Shown: positions 47,531 to 60,734, numbered from the stretch's first letter. The stretch is 64,000 bases of DNA from Pyrocephalus nanus (GCA_038380795.1 CM076259.1:63383938-63447937); one strand, 5' to 3'. The notes: generated from the sequence alone by a model not told the origin. Numbers and translations: made by a program.

Positions 47531-48010
47531 GCTCTTATAACTATCAGAAATGCACTAATTTCTTCATTTCACCAAATAGTACCAAACACAGCATTGCTGA
47601 AACATTTTCATGAACTGATTGATTTGAATTGTTTGATCTAATCTTAATTTTCTTTATTGGGTCACACTCAGTGGCCTGCATCTGTGAAAAGCATTGGCTT
47701 CTTCAGGGTATACCAGTTCACAAAAATCCATTTATTCTACTGTAATCACATTGCAGATGTATTTACAAGGAGCTAATAAGTGCATTTATGTTCTCTGCCA
47801 TATAGACTGGTGTGTGATGAGCTCTGTGAATGCGAGCTTCAGAGATGGCAGGCAGCATCATCACACTGCAGCTGTAATTCCCATGTGTGCAGAGCTTGTT
47901 CCAAAACCTCTTAAAATTAATGGAAAAGATTGCACCCTTATTTACTTGGCACAGAAGGAAGGTTTGAGGCAGAGCAGTGAAGTGACTGTATACCAAGGTG
48001 AGCTGAGGTG
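47531..48010. other. Candidate conserved block with open frame and splice donor
   Basis: AT-balanced, transposon-free sequence. A weak acceptor (cacattgcag, ending at 47756) precedes an ATG-started open stretch of 241 bp. That stretch ends in a good donor, CCAAG|GTGAGC, at 47997/47998. The open frame continues to 48011. The translated residues (beginning MYLQGANKCIYVL) match no family I recognise, and a minus-strand frame (47763-48071) overlaps. It could be an exon of an unknown transcript, a conserved enhancer or chance. Confidence 0.25.
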
Positions 48011-51000
48011 AAAATTGCAGGAAAGTAACCAATTCCTTCCTATCCTGTGGAAATGAGGGATCATTATACATTACATTTAGTTCACTAGTTGCCCTGAGAC
48101 TTACTTCATGTAAGGTAATTAGTTTCTTATTATAAAGTAGAATTCAGATATGACAGAGAAAATCCCTTTCACCCAGCTTGCAGTAAGGGAATGAATTCCT
48201 GAGTATTTCAGCATACCTCCAGCCTGACCTCAGCCATTCACTGAGCCTTCGTGAAGGAGAGGTACAGGCCATCAGCACCGCTTCTCAGCTTCAAACACTA
48301 CTTCCTACCAGGGCATTAGACTTTCTCAGGCCCAAGGACTGCTCAAACAGTAATACCCAGCTGGCAGAAGCAGCAGCACCCCAGATGCTTTGGTCCACCT
48401 GCATCCCTGTCCCTGCACACCACACTGTGGCTGTCTCTTGGGGATGGTGAATTTCAGTAGACCTGTAAAAACTCATGGTCAAGTTAGCAGAGCAATGATG
48501 ATGAAAGCAGCTTTAACAGACTATGGACAACTTATGGCACAGTGGACTTCTTGTACCAGCCACGGTTGCTGGGGAAAGTCTCATGTTCACTGAGACAAAT
48601 TTTCATTGGGTTAATGGCACAAATACAGGCCTCTGGTGAAAAGAATGGAAGATCTGAAGCATAGTTCTGCATGTCCAGCTCTCCCAGTGCAGTGTCAGCA
48701 CAGCAGGACAACTTGATGCCTTGAAGTGATGGTGACTGTGCCATAGGCAAACACAAAAGTGCTCTCCAGGAGTGGCTATCCTGCATCCACGATGCATGAA
48801 ATGAAGAGGGAAAGGGGTTTAGACAAGGGGATCATATGTGTATTTTTCCCACATTTGTTCATCATGCTGATGACCTCATTCCCTTACATTGCATGGCTAG
48901 GCAGCAGCTCACTATGCACTTGACTGCTCCACTGAAGTGCAGGGAGATTTCATCTTTGATCCCAATGACATCACGAAGTGGGTAGCTATGCTATGTGTTT
49001 GCATTCATCAGAGATATGAGCAGGCAAATACTTTGTCGTTTTCATGGATGAATATATATATAACAAAGATTCCTTTTAGCTGATGGCATACACGCTGCTA
49101 GTTTTTTCAGTAAGCACTTCTGATTTTATACATTTGCAGAGCTAGGAGTAGCTGCTGTATCATCTTCTGCTCCAGCAGATAAATAACTTCTGTTTCCTAA
49201 GGTTAATACATAATCTTAAGAAGTTTGCAGGCATACGTGTGTCTCTCCTATCTCCATAATGTGTGAACCCAGTAGTTTAATTCTTCACTTTTGGTGAGAA
49301 TTATCATAAAGGGAGGCAATGGCTGATAAACTCATTATTGTCTGGGCATCAGAGAATCTACACAGGCAAACAGTGTTGACAAAAAGGTTCCATACACATC
49401 ACTGCTCAGAGAGGTCTAGTTTAGCCTCTGCTCTCCCTGATTAGTGCCATAGATGCATGAGATGATCTAGGCTGTTTCCTCCCTCTTTCTGGGCAACCCT
49501 TTTGAATTTGAGAAGATAATTTAAAATTCATTGGTCTCAAAGTGATCTTAAGCCTTAAGTGTTTGTTGGGGCGTTTTTTGTCTTCTGCTCTGTGTAAGAG
49601 GTTTCTGTGTAACCCTATGCTACTGATGGAAACTGTGCTGAAGAGTTAGCAACTTAGATGTCCCATTCAGCAACAGAAATGAGTGTACTCAGACAGGGCA
49701 AACTCCCAAGTGCTTTAGCCTTTCCTCCCCTTCAGTTGTGAAACAAGAGCCTCCATCTCTTCCAAAGGTTGGCAAACAGCACCTGTCCAAAGTGCACTGC
49801 ATCACATATTCACCTGTATCACCTAGTACACATGACAGCCATCAGGGTCCAAGGGTCAGCCTCCCGAGGGGGCCTGTGACATGCCAGTACCCATGGAAGA
49901 GCAAGGCTGGGCTGCTTGCTTACCTTGGGTTCATATAAAAGGGAAAGCTCATGACTTTGGAGGCTCCCACTTCAGGGCAATTCAGCTGGACACCCTCTGA
50001 GCCGTGCAAGAGACAGACAAACTGCTTTTCACTGACTTCATGCCTGGGAAACAAGTCTACTCCAGAAGCTTTGTAGGACAAGTTAGGTGCATTAGACTCT
50101 GCTACTGGTTTGGAAATAAAGTGAAAGATGGAGCTGTGGACCAGGCTCATCAGCAGTGTAAGCACTGCTTCATCATGTTGCTCAGCTTCTGCTGCTTGCC
50201 TAACAGTGTGCTTTCCAAAAGGAAGCCCTGAAAGATAGACAAGGGCACTCTGGGGTCTGATAAACTGGCTGGGCTCCAGCAAGTTCAGAAAATTGTCTAT
50301 TTACATCACTTGGCTGGGGGATCAACCATGAAAATATTGCTAATATCAGAAATCCAGAATACAGAATCTCTACCCATCTGCCTTCTGTGTTCTGAAGACC
50401 AAGAAGAAATGGGGTTATTTTCTTTGCTTGATCTCTGAATCAGTGTGTTTGCTCCATGTGACTTTTCTGGTCTTTTAAATGATCGGAATAGGCACTCTTA
50501 AAACCATAAAAAGCAAGTCCTCTCTTTGCCATGCTGTTGTCATCTCTAGCATTTGTTGCTATCTATTCATTAAGGTACATCCTCTTAATAAAAACATCCA
50601 AGAAACCAGCCTTTGTTTGCTGATTATGCATTCAGGTGTTCCAGATTTATAGTGCTCATTTACCTTAATTGAAGCTTATGACGAGTACAAATTTTCTGCT
50701 AAAAGAAAAAGAGAAAAGAGCAAAATGGTATGGGCCAGCCTTCATGTAAAGATAAAGCAATGATTGTGTCATTTGTTTTGGAGGATAGATTTGCTATTAA
50801 GCTGAAGTCTAAAGTAAGGTACATTGATTTACAGGAAATAGCTCACTTACACACATATTAGACATTTACAAACCCTACTTCAGAAGCCCCTGAATACTGA
50901 TAAGCCTTTGTGATTTCAGCCAAGTATGTCATCAATAACATCAGTGTCTGTTTATAAACATTTTTTTTTCCCTGATTCAGGTAGTCAAAGTTCAGGAAAA

Positions 51001-52734
51001 TATTTGTTTTTCGTCTCTGCAAATGAATGGCTTGAAATTCAGTGACATTGTCCTCTTCAAAGGAAACTGAAGGAACCCAGTCCAGTTTCCTAGAAGAGAC
51101 TGGGAGAAGAAGAAGAGCCAATGTGATTTCCAGAGAACTGGAACCCTTCTTTTTGTTTCTGCCTTTTAATGAAAAAAAAAAATTGTTTCCTCTTATTGTG
51201 CCTTTGCATCTTGAAAGCTTTGAAAATATTTTTTTTTTGATCTCCTGGATTACTTGTGGAAGAGTTATATGTATGACTTGAAAGAATGTATTAATAGATA
51301 AAATACCTTCCTTTAATTAGGACAAAAAAATTAGGACCTGGCTAGTCCCCATCTAATTGCTGGCACTGGGACCTTTTTTATTGAAATGGCTTTGGCTCCA
51401 TTTGAAGGTCCTGATTTAGCAAATTGCTTAAGCACATGCTGCTGTAAAGCAGATGTGCTTAAGAGTTCCTGAAGTGCAAACCTACGTTTGTGTGTAAGAC
51501 TGCAGGAAAAAAAATCTGGCTTTTTTTCTGTCTTGTGCACTGAGAGAAAAAACTTCAGCAAGCAGGTGGTGACCCTTTTAGATTTCAACACAGCGAATAC
51601 ACGGTAATTGTACTTGGCACCAAGGCAAGTAAATATCATGTGGTGCATCTATCTGTTACTCTAAAGCAAACATTAGGAAATGAATAATCTAAATAATTAT
51701 GCACAAGAGGGCAGAGCATGGGTGACCATGAAATGGGCTTCCTCTGCTCAGAGGCAGCCGTTGGCACTGCAGAGTTTCCTTCAGAGCTGGCCACCCTCCA
51801 TCCTTCCCTGGACTGGGCGGTGGCCCAGAAATACCCACCTTCCTTATTGGCTTTGAAAGCCACATGGGGAGAATTTTTGCAGTGGGGACTGGATGCTAAT
51901 TTATTCGCTCTGCTGAATTTCCAACACCTGACTCCTATCTTGCTGTTCTGTGCTCTCCTTCCAACCTCTGTTGGGGCAAAGCTGCTCCCCTCTGCACGTG
52001 TTCCCCTTGTGCCATCCTCAACAGATTTGGCTGACACCAACACAAAAGCTAGTGGTAACCAGAAATGCTCTGCTTTGCCTAGGGACAGCTTTTGTGCCAG
52101 CTAATGCTCTAGAGAGGTGACTGCTCCTCAGTGCTGTGGTTATGCTGGAGTGTCTCATGGCATTCTGCTGTGGAGAAAAATACCAGACTGGAATTCAGGA
52201 GCACTTGAACAATTAACTTGAAAAGTCCCAGAGTTGACGTGTGTACTGAGCAGCTCTGGCACTGTTGGGTGGCATTTCTTTGAAGAAGTTATCCTGCTGG
52301 TTTTCTCACTAGAAACTCTGAGATGGACACAGGCATAGATGCATGATAGTTTCTCCATATGGCCCTCCTCAAAATGGCCTCAAAGGTAACAGAGGGGGTG
52401 CCTGGGGTGTCTGGCAACAGTGCACGGGGCACAGACCACCATGGGTCACCTCCCCACAGCCATGCTGCTCTGGCAACACCAGCTTGTCTCCTGCCACATC
52501 AGCACTTGCTTCATCTGCATGTGCATGAAATTAGACAGCAGGCAGCTTTGCAGAGAGCTGAGGATGTCTCTTCTGAATGCTTATGAGCTACGAGCTGGGC
52601 TTTCCTCCTAAGCCTGAGGGCTTCTATGCCTAAGCTTTTCATTTTATCTTTAGAATTCTGCATATTTTCATCACTCATATCTGTGCTTTATCCTCATTGA
52701 GTGGCACAAGCTATTTCCCTCTTACTGCCCAAAA
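48011..52734. other. Unique non-coding DNA
   Basis: About 4.7 kb with no recognisable transposon or supported exon. The stretch 50560-50880 has the AT-balanced texture of conserved non-coding DNA. Opposing frames at 51636-52104 (128 plus and 135 minus codons) cancel each other as evidence. Confidence 0.45.
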
Positions 52735-53225
52735 GAAGGGGGCGTGGGTGGGAGATAGGGAAGAGAAAGTAGGGGAGGATTCGCTGTCTCTTCGTTTACC
52801 CTCTTGTCAATCAATCAGCAGCAATCCCTTTCATATAATAACAGAAAAATGTGTCTGTGCTGCTCAGCTACTGCTCTGCCTCTGTGATTATCTTCTGGGA
52901 CCGAACTTGAAATCAGTGAGCTAATGAGCTGTAAGAGCAAAGGAGAAGGGGGAAAGGAGATTGAAGGGAGGGGAGAAGGAGAGAAATAGAGAGGGAGATA
53001 AGTTTGAGGATCCAGTTACTGCTCGAGCTCCGCTGGGAGTTAGCCGTACCTACAGCACCCGAACTCCAGAGCCGTAAACGGAGAGAGCCGTGGTGGCAGC
53101 ACAGCAGCTTTACAGGAGTACGCAGGGCTGGGAAAGGAGGGAAAGCGTTTGCAGTACCTACCGTAGCCACATCCTTCTGAGGTCTTCCTCAGGTCTGCCT
53201 TTCCCCACAGCCTTTCCGTACCTCT
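52735..53225. promoter_or_regulatory. CpG cluster beside a purine tract, candidate promoter/first exon
   Basis: Between about 53021 and 53170 there are ten CpG dinucleotides, while the rest of the window is strongly CpG-depleted. Further CpGs lie at 52743, 52782, 52793, about 52902 and 53217. A purine-only-like GA tract (52934-53002) sits immediately upstream. There is no TATA box, which fits a CpG-type promoter. Possible donors exist (CAG|GTCTGC near 53190 on plus; ACG|GTAGGT near 53160 on minus), so direction is undecided. Retained CpGs suggest germline hypomethylation. Confidence 0.4.
52934..53002. repeat. Polypurine tract
   Basis: About 70 bp of almost pure A/G (GGAGA, GGGAGG and GAGAAATAGAGAGG words) directly before the CpG cluster. 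Confidence 0.9.
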
Positions 53226-53639
53226 TCAGATTATCACTTTGTTTTTCAGTGTCTCACCAAAGCTCCATGCCTAAAGCAGATGTGACTGTGAATATATACA
53301 GCTATATGTATATACATACATACACCTTCCAGGATGAACTGGACAGTTGTGATGCAGCTTTTGACATACAGTTTTGCCCCCACACCTCTGTCATGAGGTA
53401 TGTCATTTTTGTGACACTGAATGTTTGGAAAATGTTTACATGAGGTCTCAGCAGTGACGGTCCCTTCTAAAATGATGACGGCTCTCCAAGAGGCAGAGAG
53501 GCATCACTTTGGTGCAAGTCCTACTGTCCATGGCTCTCTTTTGTATAAGGGGACCCACTTTTGGAGATCATCTCCCCTATTTTTCAGGCAGCACAAGAAG
53601 AACACAGAGTTTGTTGCTTTCTCAGCTTCATAACAAATC

Positions 53640-54360
53640 TATCCAGTTCTAAAATTATCAAAGTAAAATGGAGCCTTATGAAATGTGTGTGTGGGTGTTA
53701 ATGGAGACAGAGCCGCTCTTATAACTGCCTTAAAAGCTATTTCATAAAATAGTTTCATTGTCAGTGACTTTAAACATACAGGATTAATATCTTAACTGAC
53801 TGTGCCTCATTTCGTATTATCTCAAAGGACAAATTTGTAAGATGATACACACTATTTAGCCTTTATAATGCTTGCCATGCTTTGGGAGAATTTTACCATC
53901 ACTGCTACTTATAGAAACATATTAACTTGCCCTAAATAACTAGAAATAAATTAATCACATTCATAAATGTGTTAAGGAGTCAGCTAGTTAGCTACCATAT
54001 ATAAGCTGCCAAAAGCAACCTGAAATCTATATGAAATGAGGTAAATATTGCTTAGAGATAGAAAACAACACATGTATAAATCAGCTTAATTTAAAGCATC
54101 TTCAAAACTACCAATGCTACTTTGACTTGTAACATATGGTTGCATATTTTATAAAAATGTTTTTACTGAAAATATTTAGATTTTTAAAAATATTACAATT
54201 ATTTAATGGATTTCATACTTCTTGAAATTTCATTTTAAGATTTTGGTTATTATTAATAGGATATCTATCAATTTCATTAGGCAAACTCAATGCGTTAAGA
54301 AGGAAAAATGCTGATTATAGGATGCCTTAAATCACAATACTTCTAAGAAATGTCTTATGC
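53640..54360. other. AT-rich transposon-free block
   Basis: About 0.7 kb, low in CpG and free of repeats, with many TAAT, TTAAT and ATATTTA words. It lies 0.4 kb downstream of the CpG cluster. The texture suggests conserved non-coding DNA or a matrix-attachment-like region, but neither can be shown here. Confidence 0.25.
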
Positions 54361-57004
54361 CCAGTCATTTGCTATGTACATCAGAAAAATTCTTTTGCTT
54401 CTCCAAGCGAATTTCTTATGGAGTTGGATGCTTGAGGAAATGGAGACCTTTTCTATGAATGGACAGAGAAAGCTGTCAGCTTGAGTCTGGCAAATCAAAG
54501 ACGGAAAGTAGATATGTTTTTGCTGTGAATATGTTAGAGTAAAATTCCAAAAAGCTCTTTCATCTAGTAGAAAATATTGGCATGGAAATAAATATGAGCA
54601 TGTTAGGAAGATAAGAATTGACAGATCTATGCAGCCCAGAGATCCTGTTTCTGATGAAGTAATGCTTACTTAAGGAAGAGTATAAAAGTGTATCCATTTT
54701 AAGCTATCCCCAACACCCCTCAACCATTTTGAAATATTATGGAAATTAGGAAGGATATCACAAAGTTCTGAGATTAAAGAGGGAATGTGATGCCTCAATT
54801 TTCTTGGAAAGAAAAGGTAAGCTATCCTTGTCTTCATAGATCACTCTAGCACCAGACATATCTCTTCTTTACTTTTTCCTGGAAGCAGTTCTTCAGAGCT
54901 TCAGAGAGAAGACCAGTCACATGTCTGGTCTGAAAGGCTGTACAGAAATTCCATCAATATTCCTGAGAGTAGGTGGTGAACAAAGAGGAAGGAAGATGCA
55001 CTCCACAGCAGGACCAATGCACACCCTGTGTTTTATTAGCTGTACTGTGTCTGGGGACACTGGATTACCTTCTGAAGACTCTCTCTGCTAGACCTAGGCA
55101 CTGGCTCCAGGAGGCAAGGCACCAGCTTATAGGCTATTGCAATGTATATGCTGGGCAGTTGAAATAAACTGCTTTTGGGGTTATGGATGAAACAGAAACA
55201 GCCTGTTATGGCAGATGGAATTCCTGTTACCAGTGTCCTATCTAAGACCCTTAGATACATTGCTGGGGAGGACTGTATAAGCCTTGAAAAGAATACTGGA
55301 GAGGAGATGTACTGGGAAACACGGTATCAGCAGAATCCATGCCCTTGCTGCAGGCGCAGCTCCTCATTTCCCTGCCTTAGTATCCATTCTTGTTTTGACT
55401 CATCCCCCTGTGGACCTCCATGCTGCTCCATCGCTGGTGCCTCCTGACCTCTTGGGCAGCGGCTTCCAAACCAATTTTTCCTACTTAAGTTTGGACAGCA
55501 AAGGGGGTAGCTGACTCACAACTATAGGTGCTCAAACCATGATAGGGAGACACACCTCCAGAAGACTGGGGGGAATATTGGAGTTTCAGTCTTCTCTTTC
55601 TTGACTGTAGCATACATCTTAAGGCAATTACACCCCTAAATTATGAACTGCTCCTGGGGTACTAATTACAACTGGGATGACTCAGGCAGTCTAAGATAAA
55701 AGGTGTTATCAGTTATCAATATATGCCAGTTTGGTGGCATCTTTTATAGCTGAAATGGTTTCAGGACTTATTTTCAAGGCTGCTCTCCGGACTGGCTTGC
55801 CAAGGACCTGCTTGGAGCTCATGTTGCTACACTGCCTCTGCTTTCTTCACTTTTGATAAGGGCTTAGCCTCACTGAGCAAGCTGTTTTGCCTGCTAGATC
55901 TCTTCTGGACCCTAGTCCCACCCCTGTAAGTGAACATCATTACAGTGTCTAGAAATTACTTCCAAGTGCAGAATTGTCACACTGAAGTTGTCTCAGGTCT
56001 GAATTCTTTTTTCTTTTTCATATCATGATGGTTTGTTGCATCAAGAGTGCTTTGCAAAGTAGCTTTTAGGTGAAATATCACAACCCTTCATGCCCAAAGC
56101 TCTCAGCCACTTGAAGTGATGGACTTACTTAATTTCACAAAGTTATAGCTAAAACATCTCCTTGAAAAAGTCCACATTGTCCAAATCATAAAAGAGAGAA
56201 GAAGGGAATTGTTTACCTTTTCATAGTTATGCCTTCTAAATAGTCTTCAATTTTTCTGTCTTTCACCTGTGGGTTCATATGTATTGGTGTTGCCTAAACC
56301 TTTCTTTGAACTCCCAGACTTTCTTTACAAACTGCACTATTCCTCCCCTCTTGTTAGGGGAAATTTCCTGCCCATACACACAGGACTCAGAAATCTGAGC
56401 TGTTATTGAAGGCCAAACTGAGTGGTTTAAAAGGTAAGCAAGGAACTGGCACACTGAGGGATATTTGAGGTTAGACATTCTGATAGTAGCAATAGCTACC
56501 CTCATCTAAAAATACCTTGTAAGATTACATTAAGCTCGAGGTCCCTGTGTGAGAGCTATTTTCACATGAAAACAATGTCTGTGACTTTCAAGGCAAGTGT
56601 ATTTATTGTTTTGCAAAAACCTTCAAAGGGACAACTTTTCTATCTTCTCCTATTGCCTCGTGCTCTCAACACCCATCATGTTTTTGTTCTTTTCACTGTT
56701 TAATGTTTATCTTCCTTTGCAAAAATAAAAGTCAGATGGGAAACTGTCTTTTCTGGGCATTCCCACAGAGCATATTTGCATTTTTGAGCAGTATCTCAAT
56801 AGCATAGTGTTCCTCAGATAATCTGAAATCAGAGGCCAAGCAGGTAGGAATCACAGTGCTATGCACAACTATAACTGTCTATGCCAAGCAAGAATCAGCA
56901 GCACAGAGACAAAACAGACTGACTGAAAGCACGAAGGTTAGCTAGCAACTTTACCCCAACAAATATATGCAGTCCTGGCTCCTATAAACTGCAAGTTGAA
57001 AGAC
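54361..57004. other. Unique non-coding DNA
   Basis: No feature recognised. Frames up to 90 codons (55175-55447 plus) have no domain. Confidence 0.5.
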
Positions 57005-57490
57005 AATCATAGAATCATAGATCACCCCAAAGCCTTCTCTTTTCTAGGTTAATCAATCCCAACTCCCTATGGTGGGCAGCCCAGAGCTGGATGTAATACT
57101 CCATGTAGGGTCTCACCAGAGCAGAGCAGAGGGGCAGAACCACCTCCCATGACCTGCTGGCCACACTGCTTTTGAGGCAGCCCAGGATACGATTGGCTTT
57201 CTGGGCTGCAAGTGCTCATTGCCAGATAATGTCAAGCCTCTCATCCACCAGCATCCCAAGTCCTTGTCGGCAGGGCTGCTCTCAATCTGTTCATCTGGCA
57301 GCCTGATGAACCAGGGGATGCTCCAACCCAGGTGCAGCACCTTGCCCTTGGTCTTGTGAGATTCCCATGGGCCAACTTCTTGAGTTTGTTCAGGTCCCTC
57401 TGCGTAGCATCCCGTCCTTCAGGTGTGTCAACCACACCACTCAGCTTGGTGTCATCTGCAAATCTGCTGAGGGTGCACTCGATAATGACA
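57005..57490 (-). mobile_element. CR1 LINE with its 3'UTR and C-terminal codons deleted
   Basis: The plus strand begins with two clean octamers (aatcatagaatcatag). It then passes at once into 'cccaaagccttctcttttctaggttaatcaatcccaactccc', which is internal coding sequence. It continues through 'cccagagctggatgtaatactccatgtagggtctcaccag' and 'gcagcaccttgcccttgg' to 'gtgtcatctgcaaatctgctgagggtgcactcg' near 57490. On the minus strand a 99-codon frame (57241-57540) retains [13 protein letters not shown]. Several hundred bp normally between tail and coding sequence are missing. Confidence 0.9.
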
Positions 57491-58667
57491 TCCTGGGGTA
57501 CAGATCTCTTTCTCTGTTGTCCAATCACAAGGAATTTCAAGCTATATTTTGCAGCACTGTGTGGGCCAGCAGCAGAGTGTCATCAGTTTCCAAGAAAGTC
57601 TTTAATCTGAAAATGCTTCAAAAGTTTCAGAAAACTTTGATCTAACCTGACAAATTGCAGCACCTCCAGAGGATTCAGTCAATTTGAAGCATTTCTTTTC
57701 CTTTTCTATTTTTTTTAAATTTATCCTCAGTCATGATGTGAAAACGTGATAAAAGTGCCACCCCTCCCATTGCTGAAGTGAAAGGTATCCAGTTTCTCCA
57801 GGGCTAATGTTCTGACTGCTCAAATACTAAGCAAGGAGAATTTCAATTATTTCTTTGTTTGTTAGATTTTTTTTTCCTGCCTGCGCAAGGGCTGGAACTG
57901 CATTTAAAAAGATACCATCAGCTTTAGACGACAGAAAGGCTACAGAAGGGATCAGTGGTGAAGGGACTTGGTGCTGGAACCAGTTCGGCTCTTGGTGGGT
58001 CTTAAGTAACACAGGCAGATGAAACATTTTTTGTAGGAGAGAAAGATGCTAACACAAGTGTCTGCAATAAAGCAGCAGGAATCAAGTGTCCTGTTTTTAC
58101 AACCTCTGGCTTGTGTCCAGCCCTTAACCTCCCCATTCCCGCAGACTTGGTGTGCAGAGATCAGCAATGCCTGGTTCTGGCTGAGCCTTGGACAGCTTTT
58201 TGGACAACTTTGTCTGGCACTGCTGATGCCAGCAAAAATCCCTGCTTCAAGGTTTTCAATTGGAACCACTCTTTCCCGGTGTCTCTTTCTTGATAAATTA
58301 GAGCTAAGCAAACAGCCACCAAAACAGATTTAAAGAAGCCCCAATATAAACAGGAACATTTTGCTGCTGTTTTCACTTGGCAGGACCAAATGCAGCTGCC
58401 TGCTGAACCGGGTAAATAGGGAACAGGGCAGTATTACACTTCGCCTCTTTATCAGGGTTCAAGGCAAACTTTCCCTCCTTTTTTTCCTATTTTGTGCATA
58501 TTTTGGAGTTCTTTATAGAAGTCAATTTTATTTTAAGTTTCAGTTTGGGTTTCTGGAAAATGAACTAGTTGAAACTGACTGTGAAATTACTCGCTAGCAA
58601 AAGGTAAACAGGAATCATGCAGAAATGCCGACAATGGAAGGAGGTTTACAAAAAAAAAAAAAAACAA

Positions 58668-58698
<31 letters not shown>

Positions 58699-59374
58699 CC
58701 CCCACTCCTCTTTTTAAAAAGACTATTCTTTGGTTACTGATTATATGCTTGCATATTTCAACATTCTTTGTGTTACAAATAAACCAGAGTTGCAAATCTG
58801 CCATCCTGGACCAGATCTAAAGTTAAGTCAACTCCCCTTCTCTTACAGTTGCCTGGGGAAAAGACCAAGCAGAGGGGTCAGGGTTTCACAAAGGGGAGAG
58901 GTCCACTTTTACATAAGGTCCCCAGCCCCATTATGGGATGGAGATTTTCTAAACATGAAGTAAAATCTGTCTTGCACAATGTTTGTTCACCATGACAAAC
59001 CTCCAATATTCTTATTCACCTTGTATGTGTCCAGTGGTGCTTTAAAACTTGTTGAGATACTGGGTCAGGCCACCTCTATGCTTCTGATTTCCACAGCTTA
59101 ATTACAGGCAACATAAATTCATTTCTCTTGTTCAGTTATCATTTTCCTTCCCTTTAACTTCTATGGATGTATTTACTGGATTTCCATACTGTGACACTAC
59201 AGTGCATCCACTCAAAGGGAAAAAGGTGCTTTTATAATAGCATTATATGCTCAATTACAATTGTATTTCTCAGGTACCAGATACAAAGAGATTGTCCCTG
59301 GCTGCAATTGCTTACAGTTTGAAAAGAGACAAGGCTAAAGATGAGGGGGAATAGATATTATTTAACAGAATTAC
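57491..59374. other. Mostly unique DNA, possible old CR1 3' remnant
   Basis: No gene supported. Around 59010-59150 the words 'ctgatttccacagcttaattacaggcaaca' and 'aaattcatttct' resemble the 3' part of an ancient CR1 on the minus strand. This would be the right side and order to belong to the remnant starting at 59375. The plus frames near 58046-58597 are not recognisable. Confidence 0.35.
58649..58699. repeat. A-run grading into (AAAC)n
   Basis: Fourteen or more A followed by AAAC/CAAA units, then CCCCC. Confidence 0.95.
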
Positions 59375-59806
59375 AGATTCAGCCTCTCAGCTGCTCCAGT
59401 TCATTTCTCATCTCTCTGGTCCTTCCCAGGACTCCATCCAGTATGTTTGTGTCTCTCTACCAGGCCACACCTGAACCTAGCACTCCAGGTATGGTCACCG
59501 GTGCTGAGGAAAAGGATGACTTGCCTCATCCTGCGGGGAATACTTAGTTCTATTTACAGCATAGGGTAACGTTGGCTTTCTTTGTCCCAAGGGCTCATTG
59601 TTAGTTCATGTTCATTTTGGTGCCCACCAGGACCCCCAGGCCCTTTTCGGTCAACTCGCCTTTGAGTTGGTCAGAGCGAATCTAACACTGGTGCAGGAGT
59701 TTGTGTTTCCTTTTTGACCTTCATGTTCCTGCCAGCCCATTTTCACAGTCCTCTGGAGAGCAGCGTAATCCTCTGGTGTATCAGCCACTTCTCCCTGTTT
59801 TGCACT
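59375..59806 (-). mobile_element. Ancient CR1 LINE remnant
   Basis: Highly diverged but ordered matches run along the plus strand. They are 'cactccaggtatggtcaccggtgctgag', 'gggctcattgttagttcatgttcattttggtgcccaccaggacccccaggcccttttcgg' and 'ctctggagagcagcgtaatcctctggtgtatcagccacttctccctgttttg'. These are the reverse complement of the CR1 RT C-terminal region. No octamer or readable frame survives. Divergence far exceeds that of the copy at 45967, so this is an old family. Confidence 0.75.
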
Positions 59807-60734
59807 GTCTACACGAAATGGGCAGAGATTTGACATCAAAGGAGGTGAGCAGCCCTCCTCAGCCCATGCAAGAAGGCTGGGTAAAAACAGAAAGTGGCTT
59901 TAATCAGAAATTAACCTTTTGTGTACAACAAATTTTCTCCTTAACACACAGCAAGTCTATTTCTTATCAGTTCTTAGGAACACCATATATTTCCTTTCTG
60001 GATTATTTTCATTATCACTGCAACCCACAATGAGTTGTAGCAGGGCAAAACTATAAATCAGTTTTTCCTGTCTTGCAGTTTTTATCTAACAAAATAGCTT
60101 AGTGTGGAAGGAGATGCACTTGCTCTCAGCACTCGGTGGAGTGAGGCTCCAGTCTCTGACTAGCACATTCCGCTCTGCCTTCTGCTGCTCAGCATCCCCA
60201 TGTCTCACCCTGAGCCCTCTGAAATTTTGCTGACTCCCATTTACTCTGCCAACCTCTGAGCATTCATCCACCCCAAAAGGCCACACTCCTGCTCTTCTTT
60301 CTTCTCTCTGAATGGCGAGAGTCCTGTTGTTTAAGGATCTCTAGCAATAAACAGGAAAGACAGGAGAGTGCAGGAAATGCCTTCCCAGATTAGATCAGTG
60401 TCTGTGTGTCCGGGCTCTCTGGGGAAAGCACACAAATCTTGGTGCTACCACCGTACTTGTAGTGCCCCACACAACAGCTGTAGGATTAGGGATGTCGGAG
60501 GGTACATCCTGGCTTTTCTTTAGGATCTGCTTATTGACCTGTTGTTCATGAGGTTTTTCTCCGGTCCTTTTGCAACTGATGGTACTGTCCATCTCCACAG
60601 CCTCTGTGGTAACAAGTTCCCACATTGCTGTATTTACCATGTAAAATTTTTCTTGCTACACTCTGTTATAAATTCATTCAAATTTCATTGAGTGCCCCCA
60701 CTACAGCTATTGATGGATCAGGTGAACAATAGAT
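59807..60734. other. Unique non-coding DNA
   Basis: No feature recognised. Confidence 0.5.

Noticed and set aside
51636..52104. Opposed 128- and 135-codon frames
   Set aside because: Mutually overlapping antisense frames with no motif; neither is preferred.
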